From an uncultured Bacteroidales bacterium (GTDB taxonomy: Bacteria; Bacteroidota; Bacteroidia; Bacteroidales; F082), in the NCBI GenBank assembly GCA_900317155.1, contig ONFO01000009.1:186001-250000 (forward strand): a DNA stretch of 64,000 nucleotides, in the 5' to 3' direction. Numbering within the stretch: position 1 is the stretch's first letter; each line of letters opens with the position of its first letter. Below are positions 23,956 through 33,268 of the stretch, piece after piece. Under the pieces are notes generated by a model. That model saw only the letters and a program-made list of their open reading frames with translations, was not told the DNA's origin and did not search any database. The position numbers and the translations under genes were made by a program.

Positions 23956-25332
23956 ATGCAAGACAACACTGAACTCTTCCAACCTCAAGAACTTCAATCG
24001 CCTTTTGAAACCATCAAGGAAACCGACAGCGAAGGCCGTGAATGGTGGAACTCCCGAAAACTGGCGCGGCTGCTCGGCTACCAGAAATACTGGAACTTCG
24101 AGCGACTTATTAATAAGGTCACGCCTTTTCTGCAAAAGGAGAAAGGGTTGGACTTGAAGGAGCATATCGTGGAGATTGAAGAGATGGCGCAACTTCATAA
24201 CAGCGGTTATCGCAAGGTGACATCCGTATTGCTGTCCCGAACCGCTTGTCTTGCTATCGTGATGAATGCCGACCAGAAAAAACCGTTGGTAAAGGCCGCA
24301 AAAGACTATTTCACGGATAAGATGACTTCGACTGACTTGGCCACCAGCATAGAAGGTAATGTACTGATGTACAAATCCTCAACAGGTAAAGTCAATGTTA
24401 CCGTCGTGTTCAATAATGAGACTTTTTGGCTTTCACAAAAACGGATGGCTGAATTGTTTAACGTAGCCATTTCGACTATTAATTATCACCTGTCTGAAAT
24501 CGAAAAAAGTGGAGAAGTGCAATTGTCCGAGTCAATTCGAAAAATTCGAATTCCTTCGGACAATTGCGACGACCAAGGTGTTTTGATGTACAATTTGGAT
24601 GCCATTATCGCCGTTGGCTACCGCGTAAACAGCTACGAAGCCACGCAGTTCCGCCGTTGGTCTACCGAAGTATTGAAGCAATACATCATCAAAGGCTTTG
24701 TGATGGATGACGAGCGATTGAAGGGAAAAGATGTTTTTGGTGCAGACTATTTCGAGGAACTATTAGAACGCATCCGAGAAATCCGAACTTCCGAACGACG
24801 TTACTATCAGAAAATCACCGACATTTATGCCGAATGTAGCAGCGATTATGATGCACAAGCCGAAATAACACGGCAGTTCTACAAGACTGTCCAAAACATG
24901 ATGCACTATGCCGTGACGCATCAAACCGCCGCCGAAATCATCTACGACCGCGCCGATGCCGAGAAACCCTATATGGGACTGATGACTTGGAAAAACGCTC
25001 CCGATGGCCGAATCATCAAAAGCGATGTCACCGTTGCCAAGAACTATTTATCAGAAAACGAAGTCACCCGACTGAATCTGATTTCCACAGCTTTCCTTGA
25101 TTTGGCAGAAGATCGTGCCCAACGTCATATCCTCATGAAGATGACCGACTGGAAAAATGTACTGGAAGGCTACTTGAAAATCAGTGATTACGAAATACTT
25201 GAGAATGCTGGTGGCGTCTCGCATGAAGAAGCCGAAGCAAAAGCACTTGGGGAATACGAAAAATACCGCAAGATCCAAGACCAGACTTTCTTATCCGATT
25301 TTGATAAGTTTCTTGAAAGTCTAAAGCAATGA
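23956..25332 (+). CDS. DinD-like (BRO-N) domain fused to RhuM-family protein
   Basis: 458 aa. Residues ~15-120 (WWNSRKLARLLGYQKYWNFE, VTSVLLSRTACLAIVMNAD, KPLVKAAKDYF) match the N-terminal domain of DNA-damage-inducible DinD/BRO-N proteins. From about residue 140 the protein is RhuM: VVFNNETFWLSQKRMAELFN, ISTINYHLSEIEKSGE, YNLDAIIAVGYRVNSYEATQ, FRRWSTEVLKQYIIKGFVMD. RhuM proteins, named from a Salmonella pathogenicity island, are common in defence islands but have no proven activity. RhuM alone is about 330 aa, so this is an N-terminally extended version. The start follows the -7 element at 23932. Composition is closer to the host than the Mcr genes. Confidence 0.85.
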   Translation: MQDNTELFQPQELQSPFETIKETDSEGREWWNSRKLARLLGYQKYWNFERLINKVTPFLQKEKGLDLKEHIVEIEEMAQLHNSGYRKVTSVLLSRTACLAIVMNADQKKPLVKAAKDYFTDKMTSTDLATSIEGNVLMYKSSTGKVNVTVVFNNETFWLSQKRMAELFNVAISTINYHLSEIEKSGEVQLSESIRKIRIPSDNCDDQGVLMYNLDAIIAVGYRVNSYEATQFRRWSTEVLKQYIIKGFVMDDERLKGKDVFGADYFEELLERIREIRTSERRYYQKITDIYAECSSDYDAQAEITRQFYKTVQNMMHYAVTHQTAAEIIYDRADAEKPYMGLMTWKNAPDGRIIKSDVTVAKNYLSENEVTRLNLISTAFLDLAEDRAQRHILMKMTDWKNVLEGYLKISDYEILENAGGVSHEEAEAKALGEYEKYRKIQDQTFLSDFDKFLESLKQ

Positions 25333-25350
25333 CCATTAGAGCTTAGATCA

Positions 25351-26193
25351 TCACCTCCCAAACACCCCTCTAAAAAACTCCACCGTCTCACCAACCACCT
25401 GCTTGCGACGGCGCGTGATGGTATGGTTTTCGCCTTCCACCACTTTTAGGGTGGCATGAGAGCCGTATGCCTCTAAGTATCGCTCGCTGCACCACATCGG
25501 CACGATGCCGTCGCGGTCGCCATGGAGGAGGAGCACGGGGCCCTGGTAGGCCGCAGCCGTGCCATAGATGTCGAGCAGCTGCGTGGTGATGAGGTATTCG
25601 CGCCCCAACTTATACAAGCCCCAACAGCGAATGTATTCCGGCGGGTTCTTGGGGTCGAAGGTCGCATTGAAGAACTTGCCGCCCTGACAAGCCTCCTTGA
25701 TAACCGAGCCTGGGGCAATCAGCACTACACCCGACGGGACCGTACTTTCGCTGGCCAGTCGTCCAGCCGCCATCGAGGCAACGACACCGCCTTGCGAGTG
25801 ACCCAACAAGCCCACGCCATTCACATACGGTAGACTTTGCACATAATCCCAGACGGCCTTTGCTTCAGCCAATTTCTTTTCGATGGTCATGTACTGCTTG
25901 CGGCCTTCGCTCTTTCCATGTCCACCGAAGTCGAATCGGATGGAGGCGATGCCAGCTTCGGCAAGACCTCTTGCGAGCTGAGGCATGGGGCCATAGTCCT
26001 TGCTGGAGAAGATGCCGTGCATCAATATCACCATCGGACATTGGTCTTTTGTAGTGTCGAACCCTTCGGGCAAAGTGACCTTATAGGCAATCTCGCCTTG
26101 AGGACCGCGGATGGAGGCTTTTTGCGCTTGACAACCCGATAGAAACACCAGGCCAAGCACCGTCAGAAGTAGATAATTAACGAATTGTCTCAT
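25351..26193 (-). CDS. Alpha/beta-hydrolase lipoprotein (esterase-like)
   Basis: 280 aa with an SPII signal (lipobox FLSGC). The alpha/beta-hydrolase signature is complete: MVILMHGIFSSKDYGPM (oxyanion HG), nucleophile elbow GLLGHSQGGVVAS, the acid in LLHGDRDGIVP, and the catalytic His in VEGENHTITRR. It resembles the feruloyl/acyl-esterase-like hydrolases that Bacteroidetes anchor in the envelope. Substrate unknown. Convergent with the RhuM gene 18 bp away. Confidence 0.85.
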   Translation of the reverse strand: MRQFVNYLLLTVLGLVFLSGCQAQKASIRGPQGEIAYKVTLPEGFDTTKDQCPMVILMHGIFSSKDYGPMPQLARGLAEAGIASIRFDFGGHGKSEGRKQYMTIEKKLAEAKAVWDYVQSLPYVNGVGLLGHSQGGVVASMAAGRLASESTVPSGVVLIAPGSVIKEACQGGKFFNATFDPKNPPEYIRCWGLYKLGREYLITTQLLDIYGTAAAYQGPVLLLHGDRDGIVPMWCSERYLEAYGSHATLKVVEGENHTITRRRKQVVGETVEFFRGVFGR

Positions 26194-26258
26194 AAACAGA
26201 TAACGCTGATTGTTGCGGTTTATTATATATAGCTGTGCGTATTAATCCACCTTATTGA

Positions 26259-26380
26259 GATTCCCTAAGGGAATGGAGTTGGGGTGTGGTCTTATTAACG
26301 GCGGCATAAGCAAGTCACCCCTTTGTATGCCCCACAAGCCGCCGCGTATAGAATGAACAATCGCCATTCCCTTGGGAATC
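26259..26380. repeat. 122-bp MITE-like element with palindromic ends
   Basis: GATTCCCTAAGGGAATGG at 26259-26276 and CCATTCCCTTGGGAATC at 26364-26380 are inverted repeats differing by one base. Each end is also nearly self-palindromic. The 87-bp interior has no coding frame. It sits between divergent genes, as miniature mobile elements often do, but the target duplication is not clear. The rest of 26194-26455 shows nothing else. Confidence 0.45.
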
Positions 26381-26455
26381 TAACCAATATCTTTTCAGAT
26401 ATACATGGTTTTGAACAGTAACTTATAACACACGTTTTGATGAATAGATATTTTG

Positions 26456-26463
26456 TACCTTTG
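26456..26463 (+). promoter_or_regulatory. -7 element for the isoprenylcysteine methyltransferase-like gene
   Basis: TACCTTTG with TTTG at 26436-26439, 21 bp before ATG 26485. Confidence 0.6.
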
Positions 26464-26484
26464 CATGTTCAATACAATTCAATA

Positions 26485-27156
26485 ATGAAATCAAATTTAT
26501 TTTTTCAAGCGCTGACGAAATTTCTCCTCGGTGTCATCATTTTGGGTCTACTCATCTTCTTGCCCGCAGGCTCGCTCCATTATTGGCAGGGCTGGCTGCT
26601 GATGGGCATACTGTTCGTCCCGATGTTCATCGCTGGACTTGTTATGATGGTCAAAAACCCAGAACTGCTGCAAAAACGACTGAATGCCAAGGAACAAGAG
26701 AAGGAACAAAAGACCGTAGTGGCACTGAGTGGCTTACTATTCATCGCCGCCTTCGTTGTTGCTGGTTTAAATTGGCGTTTCCAATGGTGTGTGCTGCCCA
26801 ATTGGGCTGTTTGGATAGCCGCGGCGATCTTCTTGATATGCTATCTTCTGTATGCTGAGGTGCTGCGCGAAAACACCTATCTCTCGCGTACCATCGAGGT
26901 TCAGGAGCACCAGAAAGTGATTGATACTGGGCTTTATGGCATCGTCCGTCACCCGATGTACATGGCCACCACGCTCCTCTTCCTGATGATGCCTTTGGTG
27001 CTAGCTTCGCCGATTTCGTTCGCCATCATGCTGCTGTATATCCCTTTGATAGCCAAACGCATCCGGAATGAGGAAGCAGTTTTGGAACAAGGCTTGGAAG
27101 GCTACAGCGAATACAAACAACGGGTGAAATATAAGGTTTTGCCTTTTATCTGGTGA
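26485..27156 (+). CDS. Isoprenylcysteine carboxyl methyltransferase family membrane protein
   Basis: 223 aa, five or more membrane segments. It starts MKSNLFFQALTKFLLGVIIL. The family motif is VIDTGLYGIVRHPMYMATTL (G.Y...RHPMY), and RNEEAVLEQGLEGYSEYKQR (E...L...L.GY..Y) is the SAM-side motif. It probably methylates a lipid or prenyl acceptor in the inner membrane, with substrate unknown. The earlier start at 26437 is excluded by the -7 element at 26456-26463. Confidence 0.85.
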   Translation: MKSNLFFQALTKFLLGVIILGLLIFLPAGSLHYWQGWLLMGILFVPMFIAGLVMMVKNPELLQKRLNAKEQEKEQKTVVALSGLLFIAAFVVAGLNWRFQWCVLPNWAVWIAAAIFLICYLLYAEVLRENTYLSRTIEVQEHQKVIDTGLYGIVRHPMYMATTLLFLMMPLVLASPISFAIMLLYIPLIAKRIRNEEAVLEQGLEGYSEYKQRVKYKVLPFIW

Positions 27157-27238
27157 TAACCTACACACAATACCAACACGTGATGTCACAAAAAAGACGT
27201 ATTTTTACCATCTACAAATCCACTTCAATCCACCCACA

Positions 27239-28522
27239 ATGAAAATACTTCATACTGCCGACCTGCACTTAGGCCAGATCCTCTACCAAAACTACGAGCG
27301 TGCCGACGAGCACCAACATTTCTTCCAACAACTGGAGCAGTGGTGCAAGGAGGAACAACCCGATGCTCTGCTCGTGAGCGGCGACGTGTTCGACATCCAA
27401 CAACCCTCTAACACCGTTAAGGAGCTATTCAACACCTACTTCGTCCACTTGCAAAAGCAACTGCCCGACATGCACATCGTCATCACTGCTGGTAATCACG
27501 ATTCGGCTTCACGCATCCATGCCGACCGTGCCGTATGGACCTTTTCCAACACTCACTTGGTGGGTCTGGCCCCTTCGATGGATGTCCCTGATGGCTGGCA
27601 GGACGACTACATCATCGAACTCCCCAACGGCTTCATTATCGCCATGCCCTACATGATTGGAGACCGTTCAAGACAACTGCAATCGATTCTCAATCAAGTA
27701 AACGAACGCAACTCCGATGGTAAACCCGTCATCATGATGGGTCACCTCGCCGTGACAGGCATGGACCCCACAGGCCATGACTTCGAGATTGGCAAAATCA
27801 AGACGCAAGATGCCAACAGCCTCGGCGTTGGCTACGACTACCTTGCGCTCGGTCACATCCACAAGCCCCAAACCATCGGACACCCCGAAGATTGCATGAC
27901 CTTTGATACTGTCACTTATCCCGCTCCCATTATCCGCTACTCGGGCAGTGCGCTCCACGTCAGCTGCGACGAAGCTTACCCTCATACCGTCAGCGTGGTC
28001 GAAATCGACAAGCATGGAGGCCAAGTAAACCTGCGCCAGTTGCGCATTGATGAATTACGCCATTTCTATACCCTTCCTGAAGCTGCAAATGCTGCCTTTG
28101 CCGATGAGGCTGAAACCCTACAAGGCATAGAAGAATGTTGCAAAAAAGACGAATCCTGCTACATTCGCCTTAAGATAAAACACAGCGCAGTACTGTCATC
28201 AAACTTCAACCAAAAGGTATACGACATACTGAACAGCCACGGCAACAAGGTGCGCTACAACCCGCGAATCATCTGGATGGGACAACCTGGATCGGAACAA
28301 AATGAAGAAAATAAACCCACCTTCGAGTTGGTCGAACTCCAACAAATGACCGACCCCGTAGTATTCATCGAAAAGACCAAAGACCAATATCCCCGCCTTG
28401 ACCTAACCACCCTCCGCGATGTCTTTAAAGAGATTGAAATTGAGGTCTCCCACATCAAAGAAGAAGCTGCGAAAAAGAGAAAGATGAAGAACGTCAACCA
28501 AGACGAAGACAGCAACAACTAA
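27239..28522 (+). CDS. sbcD: SbcD, nuclease subunit of the SbcCD (Mre11-like) complex
   Basis: 427 aa. Metallophosphoesterase motifs appear in order: ILHTADLHLGQ (DxH), LLVSGDVFDIQQPSN (GDxxD), ITAGNHDSASR (GNHD), VIMMGHLAVTG (GH) and LALGHIHKPQ (GHxH). This is the Mn-dependent nuclease that with SbcC opens hairpins and processes blocked DNA ends. The start ATG 27239 gives the standard MKILHTADLHLG. sbcC follows after 14 bp. The C-terminal lysine-rich tail is somewhat extended. Confidence 0.95.
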   Translation: MKILHTADLHLGQILYQNYERADEHQHFFQQLEQWCKEEQPDALLVSGDVFDIQQPSNTVKELFNTYFVHLQKQLPDMHIVITAGNHDSASRIHADRAVWTFSNTHLVGLAPSMDVPDGWQDDYIIELPNGFIIAMPYMIGDRSRQLQSILNQVNERNSDGKPVIMMGHLAVTGMDPTGHDFEIGKIKTQDANSLGVGYDYLALGHIHKPQTIGHPEDCMTFDTVTYPAPIIRYSGSALHVSCDEAYPHTVSVVEIDKHGGQVNLRQLRIDELRHFYTLPEAANAAFADEAETLQGIEECCKKDESCYIRLKIKHSAVLSSNFNQKVYDILNSHGNKVRYNPRIIWMGQPGSEQNEENKPTFELVELQQMTDPVVFIEKTKDQYPRLDLTTLRDVFKEIEIEVSHIKEEAAKKRKMKNVNQDEDSNN

Positions 28523-28536
28523 AAAGCCATAAAGTT

Positions 28537-31500
28537 ATGAAAATCAAAGAGCTGCATATAAGGAATATCGCCTCTATCGAGAAAGCCGACATCAATTTTG
28601 AAAAAGACCTGAACGAGGCTTTCACCAACACTCCTGCCCCTATCTTTCTCATCACAGGCAACACTGGTGCCGGAAAATCCATCATCCTCGACGCCATCGC
28701 GATGTCCCTCTACAAGACCACCCCTCGCCTTAGCAACGTAAACAACACGTTAAACAACTCGTTTGTCAATTCAACAGGCGAAATCATTTCGGTAAAAAGC
28801 ATCGAGCAATATACCCGCATGGGAATATCACCCAAAGATGATTGTTATAGTGAATTATTGTTTGAAGGTAACGACGGCAAGACTTACAAGGCCCGACTCA
28901 CGCTTGGTATGAGCAACATGAAAGGCCAAAGCAAAGAGGCAGAAAAGCGTTTCAAATACAACAAACCCAAGTGGAGCCTTGACGTAGGAGGCATCAGTTA
29001 TACAGCCGTTAACGACATCAAACAGAAGATTCAAGACTCCGTTGGCCTTACCTTTGCACAGTTTAGCCGTATGGCCATGTTGGCTCAAGGTCAGTTTGCC
29101 GCCTTCCTGACTGGCGACAAAATAGAACGCGAGACGATTCTCGAAAAGCTGACCAACACACAACATTTTTCATTTTACGGCACCGCCATCGAAAACTTGT
29201 TCAAGAAAGCCAAAGGAATCAAAATAAGTGCCCAGCAAACTTATGACCTGGAAAAAGAACACACCCTGCCCGAAAATGAAGTGATTGAGCTGAAAAAAGT
29301 GCAGCAAGAAACCATGCAACACAAGGCTGAACTCGAGAAAAGCATCAACGGCATTGGCAAGCAGATTGAGCAACTCAACATTATCGAAGGCGGTCATAAG
29401 AACATCAAGGATGCCAACGACGCACTGACAGAACTCGAAACCATCGTGAACGGCGAGGAATACAAAAGCAAGAAGGCACTTAAGGAAGACTGGGAGGCCA
29501 CTGTTACCGAGCGTCAGCGCCTCGACGACCTTCACAAAGCCAACGACAAGTTGAAAGGATTGCAGGAAAATGTAATTATGCTGCAAAGCACATACGAAAC
29601 TCTTGCTGCCGACCTCGTTGAAAAAGAAAGACAACGCTCTCTGCTCAACGCTGAAATCGAAAAGGACAACCAATGGCTCGAAGCCCGCAAAGCGCAGGAT
29701 GAACTCTACAGCAACGCCAAGGCATTTCTCTTGCAGTTGGACCAATACAAAAGTCAAGTCGACGATATCAAGAAACTGACTGATAAGAAACACGCTGCCG
29801 AAGGAAAAGTCGAAACGCTAAAAAGCACGCTTAGTACGGCCAACGAACAACTCACAAAAGCCAAGCAAGCCGTTGACGACAAACAGAAGGTGATTGATGA
29901 CAAAACCAAGGAACGCGAAACGCTGAAGCCCAGCGAAATCACCACTCAGCTCGATACACTTGGTAAAGAAAAAGCGAAACTTGAGCAACTGCAAACCGAT
30001 ATTGATCAATATAACAAGAAGATACGAAGCTACAACGACCTCCTCGCCGAAATCGCTGACGATAAAAAGAGACTTGAAACGCTACACGAGACTTTGACTC
30101 AGAAAGAGGAAGCATTGAAAACTGCTGAAGAAACCTATGAGCAAGCCAATGCACGCTTTGTCACCATGGGTAGCAGCATTGAGGAAACGATGGTTGCCTT
30201 GCGTCAACGCCTTGTCAAAGAACACGCTGAAACCTGTCCCCTCTGTGGTCAGGGCATCACGCATGAACTGCTGTCAACGGATGATTTTCAAAACATGATC
30301 ACGCCGCTTGAAGAAGAGAAAAACCGTTGCAAAAAAGCGATGGACGATGCCAAACATGATCGCGATGATGCTAAGGACAAGTATAACAAACTCAAAGGTA
30401 GTATCGATACCAAAAACAAACAAGCAACAGATCAGCACGAGGAAAACAAGAAAGAACGTCAGCGCATTGTAGGTGTTGCCTTAACCTTCTTCCTCGACCC
30501 CAAAGAACGACTTCCTCTGCAAATTGCTGAACGACTGGAAAAGAACGAGAAAGAGACCCTGGCTTTGACCCAATCTGCCAATAAAGCTGAAGCACTACAA
30601 AAGGAAATCAACGGATTGTTAGGGGAGAAGAAACCTTTGGAAACAGCCCAAAGCAATGCCGACAAAGCCAAACAAAAAGCAGAAAAGGATTTTGAGGCTA
30701 ATGAAAAAGAGATTAAAGACTGTAGCGAAAAGATAGAAGAAGCTGAAGGCAAGAAGTCGACCTTGACCACCCAGCTGTCGACAGTGCTACAACCCGTTTA
30801 TCCAGATTGGGCAAAAGACACAGAAGGCACCAAGACCCAACTGAAAGCAGCGGCAAAAGAATACACTGATAAAAAGTTACTGCGCGACACCCATGTTACC
30901 CAGGCAAAAACAGACAAAATAGTGCTCGAAAGCATCTGCGGTGTCAAGAAAAATATTCTCGACAAGATTCCAGGTTGGGATAAAACATTCGATGCCGCCC
31001 CCCATAGTTCCAATGACATCACCAAAGAATGGAACAATCTGTTGGCAAGTGTCAGCGACTATATCTCCAACAAAAACACCCAAGAAAAGACCATCAACGA
31101 CTGCACAATAGAACTTGAGGCTTATTACCTCCAAAGTGGGAAGGATGAAGCCTATCTGAAATCCATTGGCGCACGCAAAGATGAGTTAGAAGAAGCAAAG
31201 GCTTTTGTCAAAAAGACGGAAGATGACATCACCAGCCAGCAAACCACCATCAAAAATGCGCAAAAGTCGATTCAGGATGCTCTTGTCGTGCTGAAGGTCG
31301 AGAAAGAAGAAGACCTGATTGACAAGAACACCCTTGAATCCAAGAAGCAAGAACAGACCGATGAAATGAATGCCTTGATGGAGCGTTTGGGTAGTATCAA
31401 AGGAAAGTTAGAGCAAAACGACGAAAACAAAGGAAAACTTGCCGAAGCAAAACAGCACCTGGATGAAGCCGAGCAGACCTTTCAAAAGTGGGAAGTGCTC

Positions 31501-31989
31501 AATTCCTATTTTGGCGGGACACGTTTCCGCACGCTGGTGCAGACCTATGTGCTCCGTCCCTTGCTGAACAATGCCAACATCTATTTGCAACAAATCACCG
31601 ACCGCTACAATCTCACCTGTAGCGAAGACAATGAGCAACTCTCCATCCTCGTTTTCGATAACTACAGTAAGCAGATGCGTAGCTCCACGCTTTTATCGGG
31701 CGGTGAACGTTTCATGATTTCACTAGCCCTTTCGCTGGCCCTCTCATCCCTCAACCGTCCCGACCTGAATGTCGACATCCTATTTATTGATGAAGGCTTC
31801 GGCACCCTTGACGAGACCAGCATCGAGTCGGTCATGTCGACCTTGGAGAAATTGCAGGACATTGCTGGAATGAAAGACCGCCGTGTGGGTATCATCTCGC
31901 ACCGTAAAGAGTTAGACCGCATCCCCGTACAGATTCAAGTGAAAAAGAAAGGCGAAGGACGTAGCGAGGTTTCCATAATAAAATCGTAG
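28537..31989 (+). CDS. sbcC: SbcC, Rad50-like ATPase of the SbcCD complex
   Basis: 1150 aa. Walker A ITGNTGAGKSIILDAI is at about residues 39-54. Long coiled coils flank a zinc hook, CPLCGQ, at about 567-572. The C-terminal ABC half has the signature LLSGGERFMISLALSLAL (about 1050-1070) and Walker B DILFIDEGFGTLD (about 1080-1092), then the IISHRKEL H-loop. It works with SbcD in double-strand-break and palindrome processing. Notably, two perfect palindromes of 28 and 30 bp survive in this window despite this system; they are short enough to escape it. Confidence 0.96.
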   Translation: MKIKELHIRNIASIEKADINFEKDLNEAFTNTPAPIFLITGNTGAGKSIILDAIAMSLYKTTPRLSNVNNTLNNSFVNSTGEIISVKSIEQYTRMGISPKDDCYSELLFEGNDGKTYKARLTLGMSNMKGQSKEAEKRFKYNKPKWSLDVGGISYTAVNDIKQKIQDSVGLTFAQFSRMAMLAQGQFAAFLTGDKIERETILEKLTNTQHFSFYGTAIENLFKKAKGIKISAQQTYDLEKEHTLPENEVIELKKVQQETMQHKAELEKSINGIGKQIEQLNIIEGGHKNIKDANDALTELETIVNGEEYKSKKALKEDWEATVTERQRLDDLHKANDKLKGLQENVIMLQSTYETLAADLVEKERQRSLLNAEIEKDNQWLEARKAQDELYSNAKAFLLQLDQYKSQVDDIKKLTDKKHAAEGKVETLKSTLSTANEQLTKAKQAVDDKQKVIDDKTKERETLKPSEITTQLDTLGKEKAKLEQLQTDIDQYNKKIRSYNDLLAEIADDKKRLETLHETLTQKEEALKTAEETYEQANARFVTMGSSIEETMVALRQRLVKEHAETCPLCGQGITHELLSTDDFQNMITPLEEEKNRCKKAMDDAKHDRDDAKDKYNKLKGSIDTKNKQATDQHEENKKERQRIVGVALTFFLDPKERLPLQIAERLEKNEKETLALTQSANKAEALQKEINGLLGEKKPLETAQSNADKAKQKAEKDFEANEKEIKDCSEKIEEAEGKKSTLTTQLSTVLQPVYPDWAKDTEGTKTQLKAAAKEYTDKKLLRDTHVTQAKTDKIVLESICGVKKNILDKIPGWDKTFDAAPHSSNDITKEWNNLLASVSDYISNKNTQEKTINDCTIELEAYYLQSGKDEAYLKSIGARKDELEEAKAFVKKTEDDITSQQTTIKNAQKSIQDALVVLKVEKEEDLIDKNTLESKKQEQTDEMNALMERLGSIKGKLEQNDENKGKLAEAKQHLDEAEQTFQKWEVLNSYFGGTRFRTLVQTYVLRPLLNNANIYLQQITDRYNLTCSEDNEQLSILVFDNYSKQMRSSTLLSGGERFMISLALSLALSSLNRPDLNVDILFIDEGFGTLDETSIESVMSTLEKLQDIAGMKDRRVGIISHRKELDRIPVQIQVKKKGEGRSEVSIIKS

Positions 31990-32014
31990 TTTTGCGACCT
32001 CAATACATTGCTTC

Positions 32015-32665
32015 ATGAACCCCAAACTTGTTCTCTTCGACCTTGACGGAACACTGCTTAACACCATCGCCGACCTCAGCGAGGCCGTCAATCATGCCTT
32101 GAAACTGCGTGACCTGCCGCAACACTCGTTAGAGGAAATAACCAAGATGGTCGGTCACGGTGTGCGCAACCTCATCATGCAGGCACTGCCTGCCGAGCTG
32201 CGTGATGACACGGCCACCGTGGATGCTGTCTTGGCCGATTTCACGGACTATTATTTCGCCCATATCGACGTGTACACCCAACCCTACCCAGGCATACCTG
32301 AACTCATCGCGACACTGCACAGCCATGGTGTCCTGCTGGCCATCGCCTCCAACAAGTTCCAAGCGGGAACGGAATATCTCATCAAGGAGTTCTTCCTGGG
32401 TATTCCCTTCGTCGCCGTATTAGGCAACCGTCCTGGTTTCCCACTCAAGCCCGACCCCGAGATTGTCGGCGAAGTGCTGCGCAAGGCAGGTGTCAACAGA
32501 GAAGAAGCTGTCATGGTCGGCGATTCTCCTACCGACATGAGGACCGCCGCCAATGGCGGCATCAGGGGCGTTGCCGTCGGCTGGGGCTACCGTGATATGA
32601 GAGAAATTGAAGGCATAACTGTTGTTGAGACGGCTAAAGAACTGCAAAAACTGCTCTTGCCATGA
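32015..32665 (+). CDS. gph: HAD phosphatase, phosphoglycolate phosphatase-like
   Basis: 216 aa HAD-superfamily protein. Motif I is LVLFDLDGTLLNT (nucleophile and acid/base Asp), motif II AIASNKF, motif III the Lys in PLKPDPEIV, and motif IV VMVGDSPTDMRTAANGG. The cap sequence (SEAVNHALKLRDLPQHSLEE, then MVGHGVRNL) matches the Gph branch that removes 2-phosphoglycolate formed during DNA repair. The ATG of the vsr gene overlaps its stop by 4 bp, so the two are coupled. Confidence 0.88.
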   Translation: MNPKLVLFDLDGTLLNTIADLSEAVNHALKLRDLPQHSLEEITKMVGHGVRNLIMQALPAELRDDTATVDAVLADFTDYYFAHIDVYTQPYPGIPELIATLHSHGVLLAIASNKFQAGTEYLIKEFFLGIPFVAVLGNRPGFPLKPDPEIVGEVLRKAGVNREEAVMVGDSPTDMRTAANGGIRGVAVGWGYRDMREIEGITVVETAKELQKLLLP

Positions 32666-33213
32666 CCGACAAAATGACTCCCGCGCAGCGGCACTACTGC
32701 ATGTCGCGCATTCACGGCAAAGGCACCAAACCCGAGCTGAAGGTCAGGCAATGGCTGTGGCGACATGGCTACCGTTATCGCCTCAACGTGAAGAGCGTGC
32801 CGGGTAAGCCTGATATCGTCATGCGGCGGTATCGGACGGCGATTTTTGTCAACGGGTGCTTTTGGCATGGTCACCATGTAGAGACGCGATTAATCGCGTC
32901 TCTACCGGAAATCGCCAATTCATCGTGCTGCAAGATTCCGCAGACAAATCGCGAGTTTTGGGTGAACAAGATCAAAAGGAACCAGGAGCGCGACCAGCAG
33001 AACTATCAAGTGCTGCGCGACAACGGATGGCAAGTCATCGTGGTGTGGGAATGTCAGCTTACGCCCAAGTGCATCGAGGAGACGATGCTCCGAGTGGAAC
33101 TGTTGCTTAATGAGCATTTCTTGTCTTTACACCAGCCGAAAGTGATTACATACGATGTCCCAGAGGCTCCTATTTCTATTGCAGCGGAAGAAGAGAATTA
33201 CGGAAAGAGGTGA
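32662..33213 (+). CDS. vsr: Very-short-patch repair endonuclease (Vsr) with in-frame palindrome insertion
   Basis: 183 aa. Family features are PAQRHYCMSRIHGKGTKPEL, LRLNVKSVPGKPDIV-like core (YRLNVKSVPGKPDIVMRRYR), IFVNGCFWHGHH with the catalytic Asp/His region, TNREFWVNKIKRN and VIVVWECQL. Vsr nicks T:G mismatches next to Dcm sites; no dcm-type gene is in the window. Between HGHH and KIPQTN there is a loop ~13-18 residues longer than usual, and its DNA is a perfect 28-bp palindrome (32878-32905) plus flank, translating VETRLIASLP. The frame is kept. Its effect on activity is unknown, but the insertion adjoins the active site. Confidence 0.85.
   Translation: MTDKMTPAQRHYCMSRIHGKGTKPELKVRQWLWRHGYRYRLNVKSVPGKPDIVMRRYRTAIFVNGCFWHGHHVETRLIASLPEIANSSCCKIPQTNREFWVNKIKRNQERDQQNYQVLRDNGWQVIVVWECQLTPKCIEETMLRVELLLNEHFLSLHQPKVITYDVPEAPISIAAEEENYGKR
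32878..32905. repeat. Perfect 28-bp palindrome inside vsr
   Basis: GTAGAGACGCGATT followed by its exact reverse complement. It shares GTAGAGACG...CGTCTCTAC with the 30-bp palindrome at 45045-45074, so both belong to one dispersed palindrome family. Here the element lies in a coding region without breaking the frame. Confidence 0.85.
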
Positions 33214-33230
33214 AAATCCAGATATCTTTC

Positions 33231-33238
33231 TATCTTTG
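33231..33238 (+). promoter_or_regulatory. -7 element for the OmpA-like gene
   Basis: TATCTTTG, exact match, 31 bp before ATG 33269. Confidence 0.6.
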
Positions 33239-33268
33239 CAGTCCTAAACCAATTAAAACGCATTAAAA

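Noticed and set aside
28537-31989. Possible defence-type SMC or Zorya-like role for the large coiled-coil ATPase
   Set aside because: The zinc hook, ABC signature and adjacent SbcD identify standard SbcC.
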